A DNA stretch of 31,123 bases from contig MU400855.1 of assembly GCA_022578965.1 (NCBI GenBank), positions 1 to 31,123 of the forward strand. The letters run 5' to 3'. This document shows positions 1-9,880 of the stretch, piece after piece (the first letter of the stretch is position 1; each line of letters starts with the position of its first letter). The position numbers and the translations under genes are program-made. Under the pieces are notes generated by a model, which was not told where the DNA came from, made no database searches, and saw only the letters and a program-made list of their open reading frames with translations. The stretch comes from Xylaria sp. FL1777 (Eukaryota > Ascomycota > Sordariomycetes > Xylariales > Xylariaceae).

Positions 1-164
1 TTTTAGTACTACTAAATTAGTCTTTAGTACTACTAAATACTAATTTAGTTTAGTACTTAGTAGTACTAATACTAAATTAATACTTAAACTTTAGTACTAA
101 TACTAATACTAATTTAGTACTACTAAAATTAGTCCTTATACTAAGTACTAATTTTTCAACCCTA
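1..164 (-). mobile_element. hAT-type MITE 'M', copy 1 (partial, runs off left edge)
   Basis: This is one terminus of a short non-coding element. Read from 164 leftward it begins TAGGGTTGAAAAATTAGTAC, and the same sequence recurs at 17501 (forward) and 21386 (reverse). The TAGGG start fits the general hAT terminal pattern. The segment is packed with TAGTACTA-type palindromes, which look like subterminal transposase-binding repeats. The flank at 165-172 (ACTAGCAC) lies inside the first 190-bp repeat of hAT copy A, so M inserted there. The other end and its target duplication are outside the window. It has no coding capacity. Confidence 0.75.
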
Positions 165-655
165 ACTAGCACCTTTGTTTATAAAAAACTTTGATATTAA
201 ATTATTTCAACAAGTTATATAGCTATAATTACAACTTTTATATACTTTAAAATTGTTTTTTATATACATTATTATACTTTTAAAACTGACTTTTTATTAT
301 TTATACTTAGCTAGTATTTTAATGTTTAAAAAATTTATGACTTACTAAAGTGCAACTAGCACTTTTGTTTATAAAAAACTTTGATATTAAATTATTTCAA
401 CAAGTTATATAGCTATAATTACAACTTTTATATACTTTAAAATTGTTTTTTATATACATTATTATACTTTTAAAACTAAGTTTTTATTATTTATATTTAG
501 CTAGTATTTTAATGGTTGAAAAATTTATGACTTACTAAAGTGTAACTAGCACTTTTGTTTATAAAAAACTTTGATATTAAATTATTTTAACAAGTTATAT
601 AGCTATAATTATAACTTTTATATAAGTAAAAACTACGTTTTTATTACTTTACTTT
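165..655. repeat. 190-bp subterminal tandem repeats of hAT copy A (about 2.6 units)
   Basis: Units repeat with a spacing of exactly 190 bases (for example the CTTTTGTTT block at 171, 361 and 551). Each contains AGTTATATAGCTATAATTA and ends near ACTTACTAAAGTG. The array lies downstream of the transposase stop codon at 720-722 (minus strand). The same 190-bp array, in the opposite orientation, follows the transposase C-terminus of hAT copy B at about 22070-22800. It therefore belongs to the element and is not host satellite. Confidence 0.85.
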
Positions 656-719
656 AATTCTGAAAAACCTTTTATTATTTAATAACAAAATAAAAAACAG
701 CTATATATATATATATATA
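656..719. repeat. Spacer with (TA)n microsatellite
   Basis: This short AT-only spacer lies between the 190-bp repeats and the transposase stop codon. It includes a run of TA dinucleotides at about 703-720. The equivalent TA run follows the stop codon in copy B at about 21971-21986. Confidence 0.6.
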
Positions 720-1009
720 TTACTTTTTGTTTTCTTTTAGTTCTTTAGCTTCTTGGTTTTTATCCTTACTTTCCAAAGTTTCAATTAATCTCTTATTTAA
801 ATCTTTAATTTTCTAACTTTTTAATTAAGTTAATTAACTAACTGTTTCTGGACTTAGTTTATTTCTATTTTTAGTAATTATATTACTAAAAATAGAAAAA
901 ACTCGTTTGATTAAGGCTAAAGTAGCTGGTATAGCTAAATATTTTCTAGCTAAAGTTAATAAAATAAAAAACCGTAAAGTATTATTTTTCTAGTATTTTA
1001 ATGGATTTA

Positions 1010-1060
1010 CTTATAAAAATAATTAGTTTATACTTAAATAATAATGTATATTTAACTTAC
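1010..1060 (-). other. Spliceosomal intron of hAT transposase, 51 bp
   Basis: The donor is GTAAGT (1055-1060) immediately after the LPKK codons, and the acceptor is TTTTTATAAG. An AACTAATTA stretch shortly before the acceptor could be the branch site. The last exon (720-1009) then encodes the dimerisation block. Confidence 0.65.
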
Positions 1061-1256
1061 TTTTTTAGGTAGAATATTTTTATTTAAATAAACAATATAT
1101 TCTGGTTCGTTATTATTTAACGAATTATTTAAATAAATTTTTTTTTTAGAGTCTGAAGTACTTGAATTGCTTTTATTTAAAGTATCCGTATTAATATTAT
1201 TGTCTAATTTATCAAACGATAAATTTGTATCCAAGGGTGTATTAATTCGTTGAAAA

Positions 1257-1308
1257 CTAAATAAATAATTAATATAATAAATAATAACAATAATAATAAT
1301 AAACTTAC
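1257..1308 (-). other. Spliceosomal intron of hAT transposase, 52 bp
   Basis: The donor is GTAAGT (1303-1308) and the acceptor TTATTTAG. In copy B a MITE inserted inside this intron, in its TTATTATT run. Confidence 0.7.
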
Positions 1309-1541
1309 TATTTATATTCGATTTTGATTAGTTTAATAATGTTGTTAAATATGTTTGAATAAAAACATAATAAACTATTGTGTTGAAAATGTATTAACTT
1401 AAACTTTAGGTCGAAAAAAGTACTAAATATATAAGGTTTATAGTTTTTTATAGTAATAAATGTTAAATAACGTGGAAAATAAGTTTCTAGTTTTTTAATA
1501 CTAGACTTAATAGCAGTAATTAAATCTGATAAAATAAATTC

Positions 1542-1596
1542 CTAATAAATTTATTAGTATTATAAATTAAATATAAAGTTAATAATAATAACTTAC
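1542..1596 (-). other. Spliceosomal intron of hAT transposase, 55 bp
   Basis: The donor is GTAAGT (1591-1596) and the acceptor TTTATTAG. Copy B retains it in the inverted segment near 20815-20870, where the donor is changed to ATAAGT. Confidence 0.65.
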
Positions 1597-2094
1597 TAAA
1601 GCTAAAGATTGTTGAATTTGTTGATTTGCTTTTTTAATAAAAGCATTAAGGTTTTCATATATTTTATAAATATATAATAAACCTTTAAGTAAAGTTATAT
1701 AAACTTCTCTTTGTAATTTAATCAATAGTTTTAAAAAAATACTAAATAACTTTTTAAGTTGTTTAGTAATAAACTAATTTTTTTGGTTTAAAAACTTCGT
1801 TTTAAACTCTTTATTGGTTATATTTCGATTTATATATTCCAATGGTTCTTTTAATTCCAAAAAGGTATTTAACATTTTATATGTTGAATTTTACTTTGTT
1901 GTATTATCTAAATATTAATAAATTAGCTTTTATTTTATAAGATAACATATAAATAAATATAAATACTTAGTAAGATTTTATGTTTTTTATAGTTTAAAGG
2001 TAAATTACTACTTCTTTTAGAAGTAATAATTCTATCTTTTAACAAATCTCGTATTTTAGAAGTATATTTAGTCATAACAACTAATCTTCGAATT

Positions 2095-2165
2095 CTGGTA
2101 ATTAAGTTTATTATATTTATTAGTATTAAAATATAAAAACAATAATAAATAATAAAATAACTTAC
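2095..2165 (-). other. Spliceosomal intron of hAT transposase, 71 bp
   Basis: The donor is GTAAGT (2160-2165) and the acceptor TTACCAG. The intron is open in frame, so an uninterrupted reading gives a falsely hydrophobic segment (SYFIIYYCFYILILIN), which is also seen in copy B. Confidence 0.7.
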
Positions 2166-2395
2166 AAAGTTGTTCATTTTTGTTGTTATTATTTGAATTA
2201 TTAATATAAGATAATAATTCTTTAGCGTTTTGTTGTTTTAATATATACTTTTTAAGTATAACTTAAACAACAATATTAATAACATAAGAAGCGCATCAAA
2301 TATCGTTATTAAAACGTTTTTTAGTGATATTATAATAATTTTTACTAAAACTTTTAATAAACGTATTATTATTTGAAGCGTTATCTCTTGTAATA

Positions 2396-2457
2396 CTATA
2401 ATATATAATAATTAGTTATTGTTTTAATAAATAAACAATTAAAAAAAATATAAATAC
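2396..2457 (-). other. Spliceosomal intron of hAT transposase, 62 bp
   Basis: The exon end CAG is followed by donor GTATTT, and the acceptor is TATTATAG. Splicing leads straight into the conserved TRDNASNN stretch. Copy B keeps the intron but with the donor mutated (TTTTTAAGTATTT at about 16850). Confidence 0.65.
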
Positions 2458-3019
2458 CTGAAAATGTTGTTTAATGTAATACTTAAATATAGTTTTAATA
2501 TATTTAAAAATAAATTAAATATATTTAAACTAGTATGCTGTTCAGTTATTTCTTAAAAACCAATTAACTTATAAACTAAGTTATAATTAGAATCAATATA
2601 ACAAATAACAACACCTATAAAGGCTGTTTGTAAATTAGACGTCCAAATATTAAAAATAATAGAAAATAATCCATTATTTTTAATAGTTCGGTTTAAATCA
2701 GTATTAAAGTTAATTAAAGAGCTTTTAAAAGTAGACTTTAAAATAAACCTAATTTTATGTCGGTTTATAATAAAATCGCTAAATAAAAGTTAATATATAA
2801 TAATAATATAAATATATAATACGTATGGTTTTAAATAATGAAATAAATTCTGAAAAGATTCAGAATTTAGAACATTAAAAGAAATATTATTACTAATAAT
2901 AAAATCAAGGATTTTATTATTAATAATATTTTCTTGGTTAAGGTTTTATAGTGGGGTATTTTAGGGTTGTTTTTTAGTAGTAATAGTAAAAGGGTTATTT
3001 TTAGGAATTATATCGTTTT

Positions 3020-3078
3020 CTAATAAATATAAATATTAATAAACATAATTGTAAATATAAATATAAATAAATACTTAC
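3020..3078 (-). other. Spliceosomal intron of hAT transposase, 59 bp
   Basis: On the minus strand the donor reads GTAAGT (3073-3078) and the acceptor reads TTATTAG, ending at 3020. The length fits the other introns of this gene. Confidence 0.6.
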
Positions 3079-3572
3079 TTTTTGTTAACTTTTGTTTTGT
3101 TTTTTTGCTATAAGCAATATTTAAATGTTTAAATTTATAATGTTTAACAAAGTTTGAAGACTAAAAGCCTTGTAATTTAACGGTTAAATAATAAGAATAA
3201 TTAATAAATTATAATGTTAATAAACAATAAAATAAATAATAAACAAATAACTTATAGAGTACATTGTACTAGTATTTCTTAGGCTTTTTCGTTATTAATA
3301 AGTAATAAAGTTTGAGTAAATAGCTGTTTTTTTATAATATAAATATTAGAGTTTTTGTTGTTTAATTTAAAAGACTCTTTATTATATGTTTTATAAAGTA
3401 AATTTTTTGCAGAATTAGTAGTTAATTCTGAATTTGAATTGCTTTCGTTAATAATAATAGCCGGATTAAAAAGAGAACTAGTGTTTTCATTAGTAGTATT
3501 AAAAGTGTATTTATATAAAGAATCCATTATAAATATATATAAATATATATAAATATAATAAAATAAAAAGTA

Positions 3573-3765
3573 AAAGTGTAGTATTATTTACTAGAAATAA
3601 TAATGAAAAAATAAAGGTATATTATTATTTACTAGAAATAATAATGAAATAAGAGGTAAAGGTATATTATTATTTACTAGAAATAATAATAAATAAAAAG
3701 TAAAAATATATTATTATTTACCAGAAATAATAATAAAATAAAGGATAAAAGTATATAATAAAAAG
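3573..3765. repeat. 41-45 bp tandem hairpin repeats (4 units)
   Basis: Four units each carry ATTATTATTT-ACTAG-AAATAATAAT or a close variant; the ACTAG centres lie at about 3590, 3631, 3676 and 3720. The arms are self-complementary, so every unit can fold into a 10-bp stem. They lie just upstream of the hAT transposase start, in the promoter or subterminal region of that element. I see no counterpart at copy B, whose 5' part is missing. Confidence 0.7.
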
Positions 3766-3859
3766 CAAAGTATATATAAAAAGGTGTAATGTATAACAAT
3801 AATAACAAAATAACAAAAGGAAATAATGGTTTATTATATAAAAAAACTAAAGCTAGTAG

Positions 3860-4290
3860 TTAAACTAAAAATAAAATATAAAACAAGCTTTGTTTAACTT
3901 TTAAAACAAGACTAGTTATAAATAATAAGATTTCAACGTTTTAAAATATAAAACAACCTTTTGTTTTAAATATAAAACAAGACTAGTTACAGATAATAAG
4001 ATTCTAACGTTTTAAAATATAAAACAACCCTTTGTTTTAAATATAAAACAATATTAGTTACGGATAATAATATTCCGATGTTTTAAAATATAAAACAACT
4101 ACTTGTTTTAAAATATAAAACAACTCCTTGTTTTAAAATATAAAACAACTCTTTGTTTTAAAATATAAAACAACTCCTTGTTTTAAAATATAAAACAACT
4201 CCTTGTTTTAAAATATAAAACAACTCCTTGTTTTAAATTTAAAACAATACTAATTACAGATAATAGTATTCCGATGTTTTAAAAAATATA
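3860..4290. repeat. 25-bp and longer tandem repeats (ATATAAAACAA-rich)
   Basis: Units of exactly 25 bp (TTTTAAAATATAAAACAACT plus five bases) repeat head to tail at about 4080-4235. Longer units carrying ACTAGTTA-AATAATAAGATT-AACG variants flank them at 3900-4080 and 4240-4290. There is no coding potential. They probably belong to the 5' subterminal part of hAT copy A, though no element end is visible. Confidence 0.75.
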
Positions 4291-4745
4291 CAAAGTACTT
4301 AAAATGTAATAGCTATAGCTTTTTTATTTTTTATATAATAACAAAGGATTTCGTTCAAAATTATTCTTTTTGTTTTTCATTAAGCCATTTATTTACTACA
4401 TTATATTCACTTCGTTTTATATTTATTATTTTAACACCTTTAATATTTTTTACAACATTGGTTTCTTTTTATATTTATATTTTTTAACGTTTATTTCTTT
4501 ATATGTATTATTAATACTTTTTTAAAGTATGCTTCTTTTTATAAGGTTTTATTATACCGTTTTATTACTTAAGTTTCTTTTCTTATTTTTAAAATGGCTT
4601 ATAATGTTTAATGTTTATTATTTTACAACATTTATTTCTACTTTTTTATTGAATTATTTTTTAACGTTTGTTTCTTTTTATGTATTACTTATATTTTCTT
4701 AAAGTATTATTTGTTTTATATGGTGTTTTATACCGCTTTATTTTA
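4291..4745. other. AT-rich stretch without a gene
   Basis: No open frame or recognisable domain is present. Weakly repeated modules (TTTTTAACGTTTATTTCTTT, ACAACATT, TATACCG) occur twice, near 4440-4560 and 4610-4735. These suggest a diverged tandem array with units of roughly 180 bases. Confidence 0.4.
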
Positions 4746-5450
4746 AAAAACAAGTAAGTTTTATTATATTTATATTACATTGTTTTTATATTAATGTTTA
4801 ATAGTTTATAATAGCTTTTTTATACACCGTTTATAATTAAGCTTTTATATTACACTTATTATTAAAAACAAGTAAGTTTTATTACCTTTAAATTACATTG
4901 TTTTTATATTAACGTTTAATAGTTTATAATAGCTTTTTTATACACCGTTTGTAATTAAGCTTTTATATTATACTTATTATTAAAAACAAGTAAGTTTTAT
5001 TATATTTATATTACATTGTTTTTATATTAACGTTTAATAGTTCATAATAGCTTTTTTATACACTGTTTATATTTAAGCTTTTATATTATACTTATTATTA
5101 AAAACAAGTAAGTTTTATTATATTTATATTACATTGTTTTTATATTAACGTTTAATAGTTCATAATAGCTTTTTTATACACCGTTTATAATTAAGCTTTT
5201 ATATTATACTTATTATTAAAAACAAGTAAGTTTTATTATATTTATATTACATTGTTTTTATATTAACGTTTAATAGTTCATAATAGCTTTTTTATACACT
5301 GTTTATATTTAAGCTTTTATATTATACTTATTATTAAAAACAAGTAAGTTTTATTATATTTATATTACATTGTTTTTATATTAATGTTTAATAGTTTATA
5401 ATAGCTTTTTTATACACCGTTTATAACTAAGCTTTTATATTACACTTATT
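4746..5450. repeat. 118-bp tandem repeat array (6 units)
   Basis: The AGTAAG motif recurs at 4753, 4871, 4989, 5107, 5225 and 5343, a constant spacing of 118 bases. Each unit contains ACAAGTAAGTTTTATTA, then ATTACATTGTTTTTATATTAA, CGTTTAATAGTT and TACACCGTTTATA. Units differ only at a few C/T or G/A positions. The array abuts the MITE-like element that starts at 5451. It may be the outer subterminal array of hAT copy A or an independent minisatellite. Confidence 0.85.
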
Positions 5451-6196
5451 TAGGGTTAATAATTAGTCCGGACTAACTAGTCCGGACTAAGACTAAAAAC
5501 TAATTAGTTTTTTTTCGAGGTGATTAAAAACTAGTTAGTCCGAACTAAAGACTAACTAGTTTTTTTTCGAAGTGATTAAAAACTAATTAGTTTAAACTAA
5601 AGATTAACTAGTTTTTTTTTAGTGATTAAAACTAGTTAGTTTAAACTAAAACTAATTAGTCTTTAGTTCGAACTAACTAGTTTAAATAAAAACTAAAGAA
5701 TTAAAATTATTATTATTATTTTAAATATGCTTTAATATTAAATGTTTTTCATTTTAATATATATATTAAAGTATTCTTTATATAAATATATATTTATTTA
5801 GTTTTATTATAAATTATTATTATATATTAACTAGGTTTATATTAAAAAATCAAAAACTAGTTAGTTTAAACTAAAGACTAACTAGTTTTTTTTTCTAGTG
5901 ATTAAAAACTAGTTAGTTTGGACTAAAGACTAACTAGTTTTTTTTTCTAGTGATTAAAAACTAGTTAGTTCGAACTAAAAACTAGTTAGTTCAAAATTTT
6001 AGTGATTAAAAACTAATTAGTCCTTAGTTTGAACTAATTTAGTCTTTATACTAAAAACTAAATTACTAACCTTAAGTATTAATATTTTTTTAGTAATATT
6101 AATTTAGTATTAGTAATACTAATTTAGTATTAATAATTACTAATTTAGTATTAGTATTAGTAAATATTAATTAGTATTACTAAATTATTAACCTTA
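5451..6196. mobile_element. Second MITE-like element with TAGGGTTA terminus
   Basis: The left end reads TAGGGTTAATAATTAGTCCG and the right end reads TACTAAATTATTAACCTTA, an imperfect inverted match. The terminus resembles that of MITE M. The interior is built from repeated palindromes of the form ACTAGTTAGT...ACTAACTAGT separated by TTTTTTTTC(T/G)AGTG, at 5460-5640 and 5850-6010, with a plain AT-rich centre at 5700-5840. A further AACCTTA at 6069-6075 suggests two nested or adjacent elements. I could not find a matching 8-bp target duplication, so the boundaries are provisional. Confidence 0.55.
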
Positions 6197-6216
6197 TATA
6201 TAGCAAATAGTACTAA

Positions 6217-6221
6217 TATTA
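6217..6221. repeat. Target site duplication, left (TATTA)
   Basis: Five bases immediately before the 5' LTR, identical to 13868-13872 immediately after the 3' LTR. A 5-bp duplication is normal for Ty3/gypsy integration. Confidence 0.85.
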
Positions 6222-6313
6222 TGTTACGAAATTAGCACGGAGGTGGCCTTTAGAGCGGCTTAATGCCTTTATATACACTTTGCACCTCTTTTTTTACTAG
6301 CTGGAGCCGAGGT

Positions 6314-6319
6314 CACGTG
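6314..6319. promoter_or_regulatory. CACGTG palindrome in 5' LTR
   Basis: An intact CACGTG (E-box type) lies in the U3-like part of the 5' LTR. The same position in the 3' LTR has been mutated to an A/T-only sequence. CACGTG is a common binding site for basic helix-loop-helix factors; a role in this LTR is only inferred. Confidence 0.35.
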
Positions 6320-6330
6320 ATAACTTATTT

Positions 6331-6408
6331 GGCTTACTAGGCTTACAGTAATTTAAGGCTTACTAGGCTTACAGTAATTTAATGCTTACTGGACTTATAG
6401 TAATTTAA
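6331..6408 (+). repeat. Three 26-bp direct repeats in the LTR
   Basis: GGCTTACTAGGCTTACAGTA plus ATTTAA recurs at 6331, 6357 and 6383 (the third as TGCTTACTGGACTTATAGTA). The 3' LTR carries the same triplet in mutated form from about 13508. Short tandem repeats in U3 often carry promoter elements. Confidence 0.75.
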
Positions 6409-6690
6409 GAAAAGTTACTACTTTTTTTATTTTTTTTTTGTTTATATAATTATGCACTTTTTGTATTTAGTTATTTACTTAGTTTTAGTTTTTTAGCTAT
6501 TAATTTTTTTATAACTGTTAAGCACTAATATATTTATTACTTTTAATTTCTTAAGACCTTTATTAATGCATAGTAGTAAAAGTACTTTAAAAACTTCTTT
6601 AATGGATTATTGCTAAAGATTTTATTATTACTTGCAAATTAAAACCTTAAAAGCAAACTTGTTATATTAATATATAACAAGTTTATTATA

Positions 6691-9600
6691 TTTTAATAGC
6701 TTTTTAATTAATAAAACTTAGTATATAAAAATAAATACTAGTATAAAAAGTTAAATAATAAACAATTTATAAAATAAACTTTTAAAAGTATACTAAAGAA
6801 ATATTTAAAAAGACAAAAATGCTAAATAGTATTGCGTAAGTAAACTTTACTTAATAACTAATAAACTAGATTTAAGTTATGTTATTAAAAACAAAAAGTT
6901 AAAAATTAAGTTTAAAAATTTTAAAAACTTTTAAAACTAGTAATATATTAAAACAATAAATTTTAGCACTTTTACTAGCTACTTTTATTAAAAAAAAAGC
7001 AGTAGCAAAAAAAAAAAAATTAAGCAGTAGTAATAAAAAAAAGCTAATATTAACGCTAGTACTATAAAGCAAACTAGTTGCTTTAACTTAAAAAGTAGCT
7101 TAAATACTAAGCGTTATAACCTTTAAACTAGCATAAATACTAGCTATAATAATTAAAGCAGCAATAATAATTGCTACTATAATAACAAGTTAAAGTTTTA
7201 AATAAATAATTATACTACAACTAATATTAATATTATTATTAGCAAATTTAACGCTTATTTTTATTATTGCTATACTTAAAATAATAATTTAAAATAAAAA
7301 ACTTAACTTTTTATTATTACTACTGCTTTTATTATTAGAATTATTTATAATATTAAAAATGCTAAATATTAAAGGTTTTAAACTTACTGCTTTAAAGCTT
7401 TATAATAAATCTATAAATATAAAAGCTTTTTTAATTTATATTAAACTTTATTTAAAATAGCACTTTATTACTATTACAAAGAAAAATTAAAAAATAATAA
7501 TTATTTTATAATTTTTATTAAAAAAAGTATTAAAATAGTTTTAACTTATTTTAAAAAATTTTTTAAAAGCTAATAAATTAATAAACCTTAAGCTAAAAAC
7601 AAAAAAAAATTTCAAAAATTATGTTAAGTTTAAAAATCAAATAAAAGCATTATTTAAAAACACTTAAAAAGCAAAACACGTAAAAAAAGCATTTTATTGC
7701 TTAAAACAAACAAAAGCAGTAGTAAATTATGCTATAAAATTTAAACAATTAGCAATAATTTTAAGATTGCTTAAGCTTATATTATTTTACTTATTTTATA
7801 ATAAACTTAAAACTTAAGTTTAAAACAAACTATATAAAATAAATAAACTAGCAAAAATTAATATGTATATTAATATAGCTATTATAATTAATTAACGATT
7901 ATTTAACTAGTACTTTAAAACTAAAAAAATTAAAAAAAACAAAAAAAAAATACTTAAAAAAGTATTAAATAAAGATTTAAATAAATTAATAAAGTTTAGA
8001 AATAATAACCTTAAGATATATTTAAAGTTAAATGTTATAACTATAAAAAAAAAGAATACTTTTAAAAATAATGTTAATTTAAGAAAAAAAACAAAAAAAA
8101 AGCTATAAAAAAGAAAAAATTTTTTAACTTAAAAAAAAAGTACAAGTTATAAAAGTTTAAAACAACAAAAAACAACAAAACGATTTAAAAAATACGTTTT
8201 TAAAGCAAAAATATAAAGTTGCTGTTTTAAGTTAAAACAAAAGTGCTATACTAAATAAAACTAAATGCTTTATTTATATAGGTTAAAATAAACAAGCATA
8301 CAAATATTATTTAAACGTTTTATAGTTATTAAAACAAATTACAAAAAAATATATTTGCTATATAAACAATTAAAGTTATTTAATATATAACTTAAAAAAA
8401 TAGTTTAACTAAAAATAACAAACAATAAAAAGTAGTAAGTTAACGTAATTAATAAATTTATAAAACTATAAAAATTTTAAACTACTAAAGCTTAAAATAT
8501 AGCTTAAAAAAATTATATTTAAAAAAATAAAACTATAATCATAAATAATATAATTATTAAACTAATTATAAATTACTAAAATATTTAGTTGCTAAATAAA
8601 CTTAAAAAAACAGAACTTATAAAACTTTAAAATAAAAACAAATAAAATTAAAAGCTATAAAAAACATTATAAAAAAAGAACTAATAAAAATAAACGAAGT
8701 ATTTTTATAGCTTAAATTGCTTTAAATGTAACAAAACAAAAAAGTATTAATAGTTAACGCAAAAATTAATACGTTTTAAAAACTAAAACTAGCAATTTAA
8801 CTAATTACTAAAAGTTATTACTATAATAAAACTATAATAAAAAACAATAATAATATTTTATGCTTAAAAAATCTAAAATATAATAAAATATTATAAAATT
8901 ATTATATAATATATTATTGCTACTAATATTTATTTAATAAACTAAAAAATAATTAGTTTTTTAAACAAATTATAAAAACAGAAATATAGAACTTTTATAA
9001 ATTAAAGTAGTTAGTTATAACTATAGTTTACTATAAAGATTTATAAAGATTTACAACATTTAAAAAAGATTTTAATTATACTTATAATACTAGTTTAAAA
9101 AAATGTAAAAATAATTACTATAAATATTACTAGCTAATTAAAGCATAATTATATTAAAAAATAGTTGCTAAAAGCAAAAAAGCTTAAAAACTACGATTTA
9201 AAGCTTAACTAAAAGCAAAAATAAAACAAAGTATAATAATATCTAAAGTACTAAAAAAAACAAGCATTTAAACATTTTATAAAAAAAAATTAAAAAATAA
9301 AATAAGCATTTGCTAAAAAAGTAGCAAATAGCTAAAAAAACTAAAGCTTTATATAAAGTTTAATATAATAACTAAAAAAATTAATTTAAAGTTAAACTTA
9401 TATATTAAAAAAAAAATATAATACTTTAATTAATTTAAAAGTATAAGCTAATATAATTTTACTTAAAGTAACAAAATAAAATAAAATTCTTTAAAAATAT
9501 AAGCAAAAATTCTAAAGAATTAAAAAATTTAATAAAAGCATTTCTAGCTATAATAATAGTTATATATTTAAAAAAACTAAACTTTTTAATATATTTATAT

Positions 9601-9880
9601 AAAAACATAAAAAGCAAATTATATTAAATATTGCTAATATATTTAATTATAACATTATTTTAGAAATATTATAGCTAAAAACTAGCAACTTTTTGATTTA
9701 ATAAAAAGTAAAAACTATTAATTAAGAAAGTAAAAAACAAAGCAAAAAAATTAAAAAAATTGCAAAAAAAATCCTAAACAAAATACTAAAAGTATATTAT
9801 AAATTTTATAAACTGTTTAAAAAAAGAAAAAAAAAAGAACTTTTTAAACATAGCTTATAAAACTACTATATTTTTATTAA
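6691..9880 (+). pseudogene. gag and 5' pol region (unreadable)
   Basis: By position between the 5' LTR and the reverse transcriptase this should hold the primer-binding site, gag, protease and the start of reverse transcriptase. I cannot read any of them with certainty. The sequence is Lys/Asn/Ile-rich in every frame with dense TAA/TAG codons. Cys codons near 8220-8260 may be remnants of a nucleocapsid zinc knuckle, but the spacing is not convincing. The bases after the LTR (TTTTAATAGC) do not show a tRNA match I recognise. Confidence 0.5.

Larger units (their letters stand above)
720..3527 (-). pseudogene. hAT transposase, copy A (intron-containing, inactivated)
   Basis: Degenerate transposase of a hAT DNA transposon. 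The frame starts at ATG 3527 (MDSLYKYTF...) and ends at TAA 720-722. Going downstream I see FNIWTSN at about 2640-2655, where hAT transposases have an Asp before the IWTS (here AAT, Asn). Next is TRDNASNN just below 2396, with the second Asp kept. Last comes a C-terminal dimerisation block at about 830-960 containing LARKYLAIPAT, RVFS and ITKNRNKLSPETVS. Six introns of 51-71 bases with GTAAGT-like donors and AG acceptors interrupt it. In-frame TAA and TAG codons (for example after NEKA near 3279) are probably former Gln or Trp codons. It is less mutated than the rest of the window. The family call is firm; the N-terminal exon limits are approximate. Confidence 0.85.
6222..6690 (+). repeat. 5' LTR, 469 bp
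   Basis: It begins TGTTACGAAATTAGC and ends GTTTATTATA, where the 3' LTR ends GTGTATTACA, so the terminal CA has been mutated here. The first 180 bases keep many G/C residues, including several CpG and an intact CACGTG. The last 100 bases are strongly mutated, the reverse of the 3' LTR. Three 26-bp repeats lie at 6331-6408. Confidence 0.93.

Noticed and set aside
4080..5450. Regularly spaced repeats resembling a CRISPR array
   Set aside because: The 25-bp and 118-bp units are directly contiguous, with no unique spacers and no cas genes.
5443..6204. 8-bp target duplication for the 5451-6196 MITE
   Set aside because: The left flank CACTTATT matches neither the octamer after 6196 nor the one after 6075.
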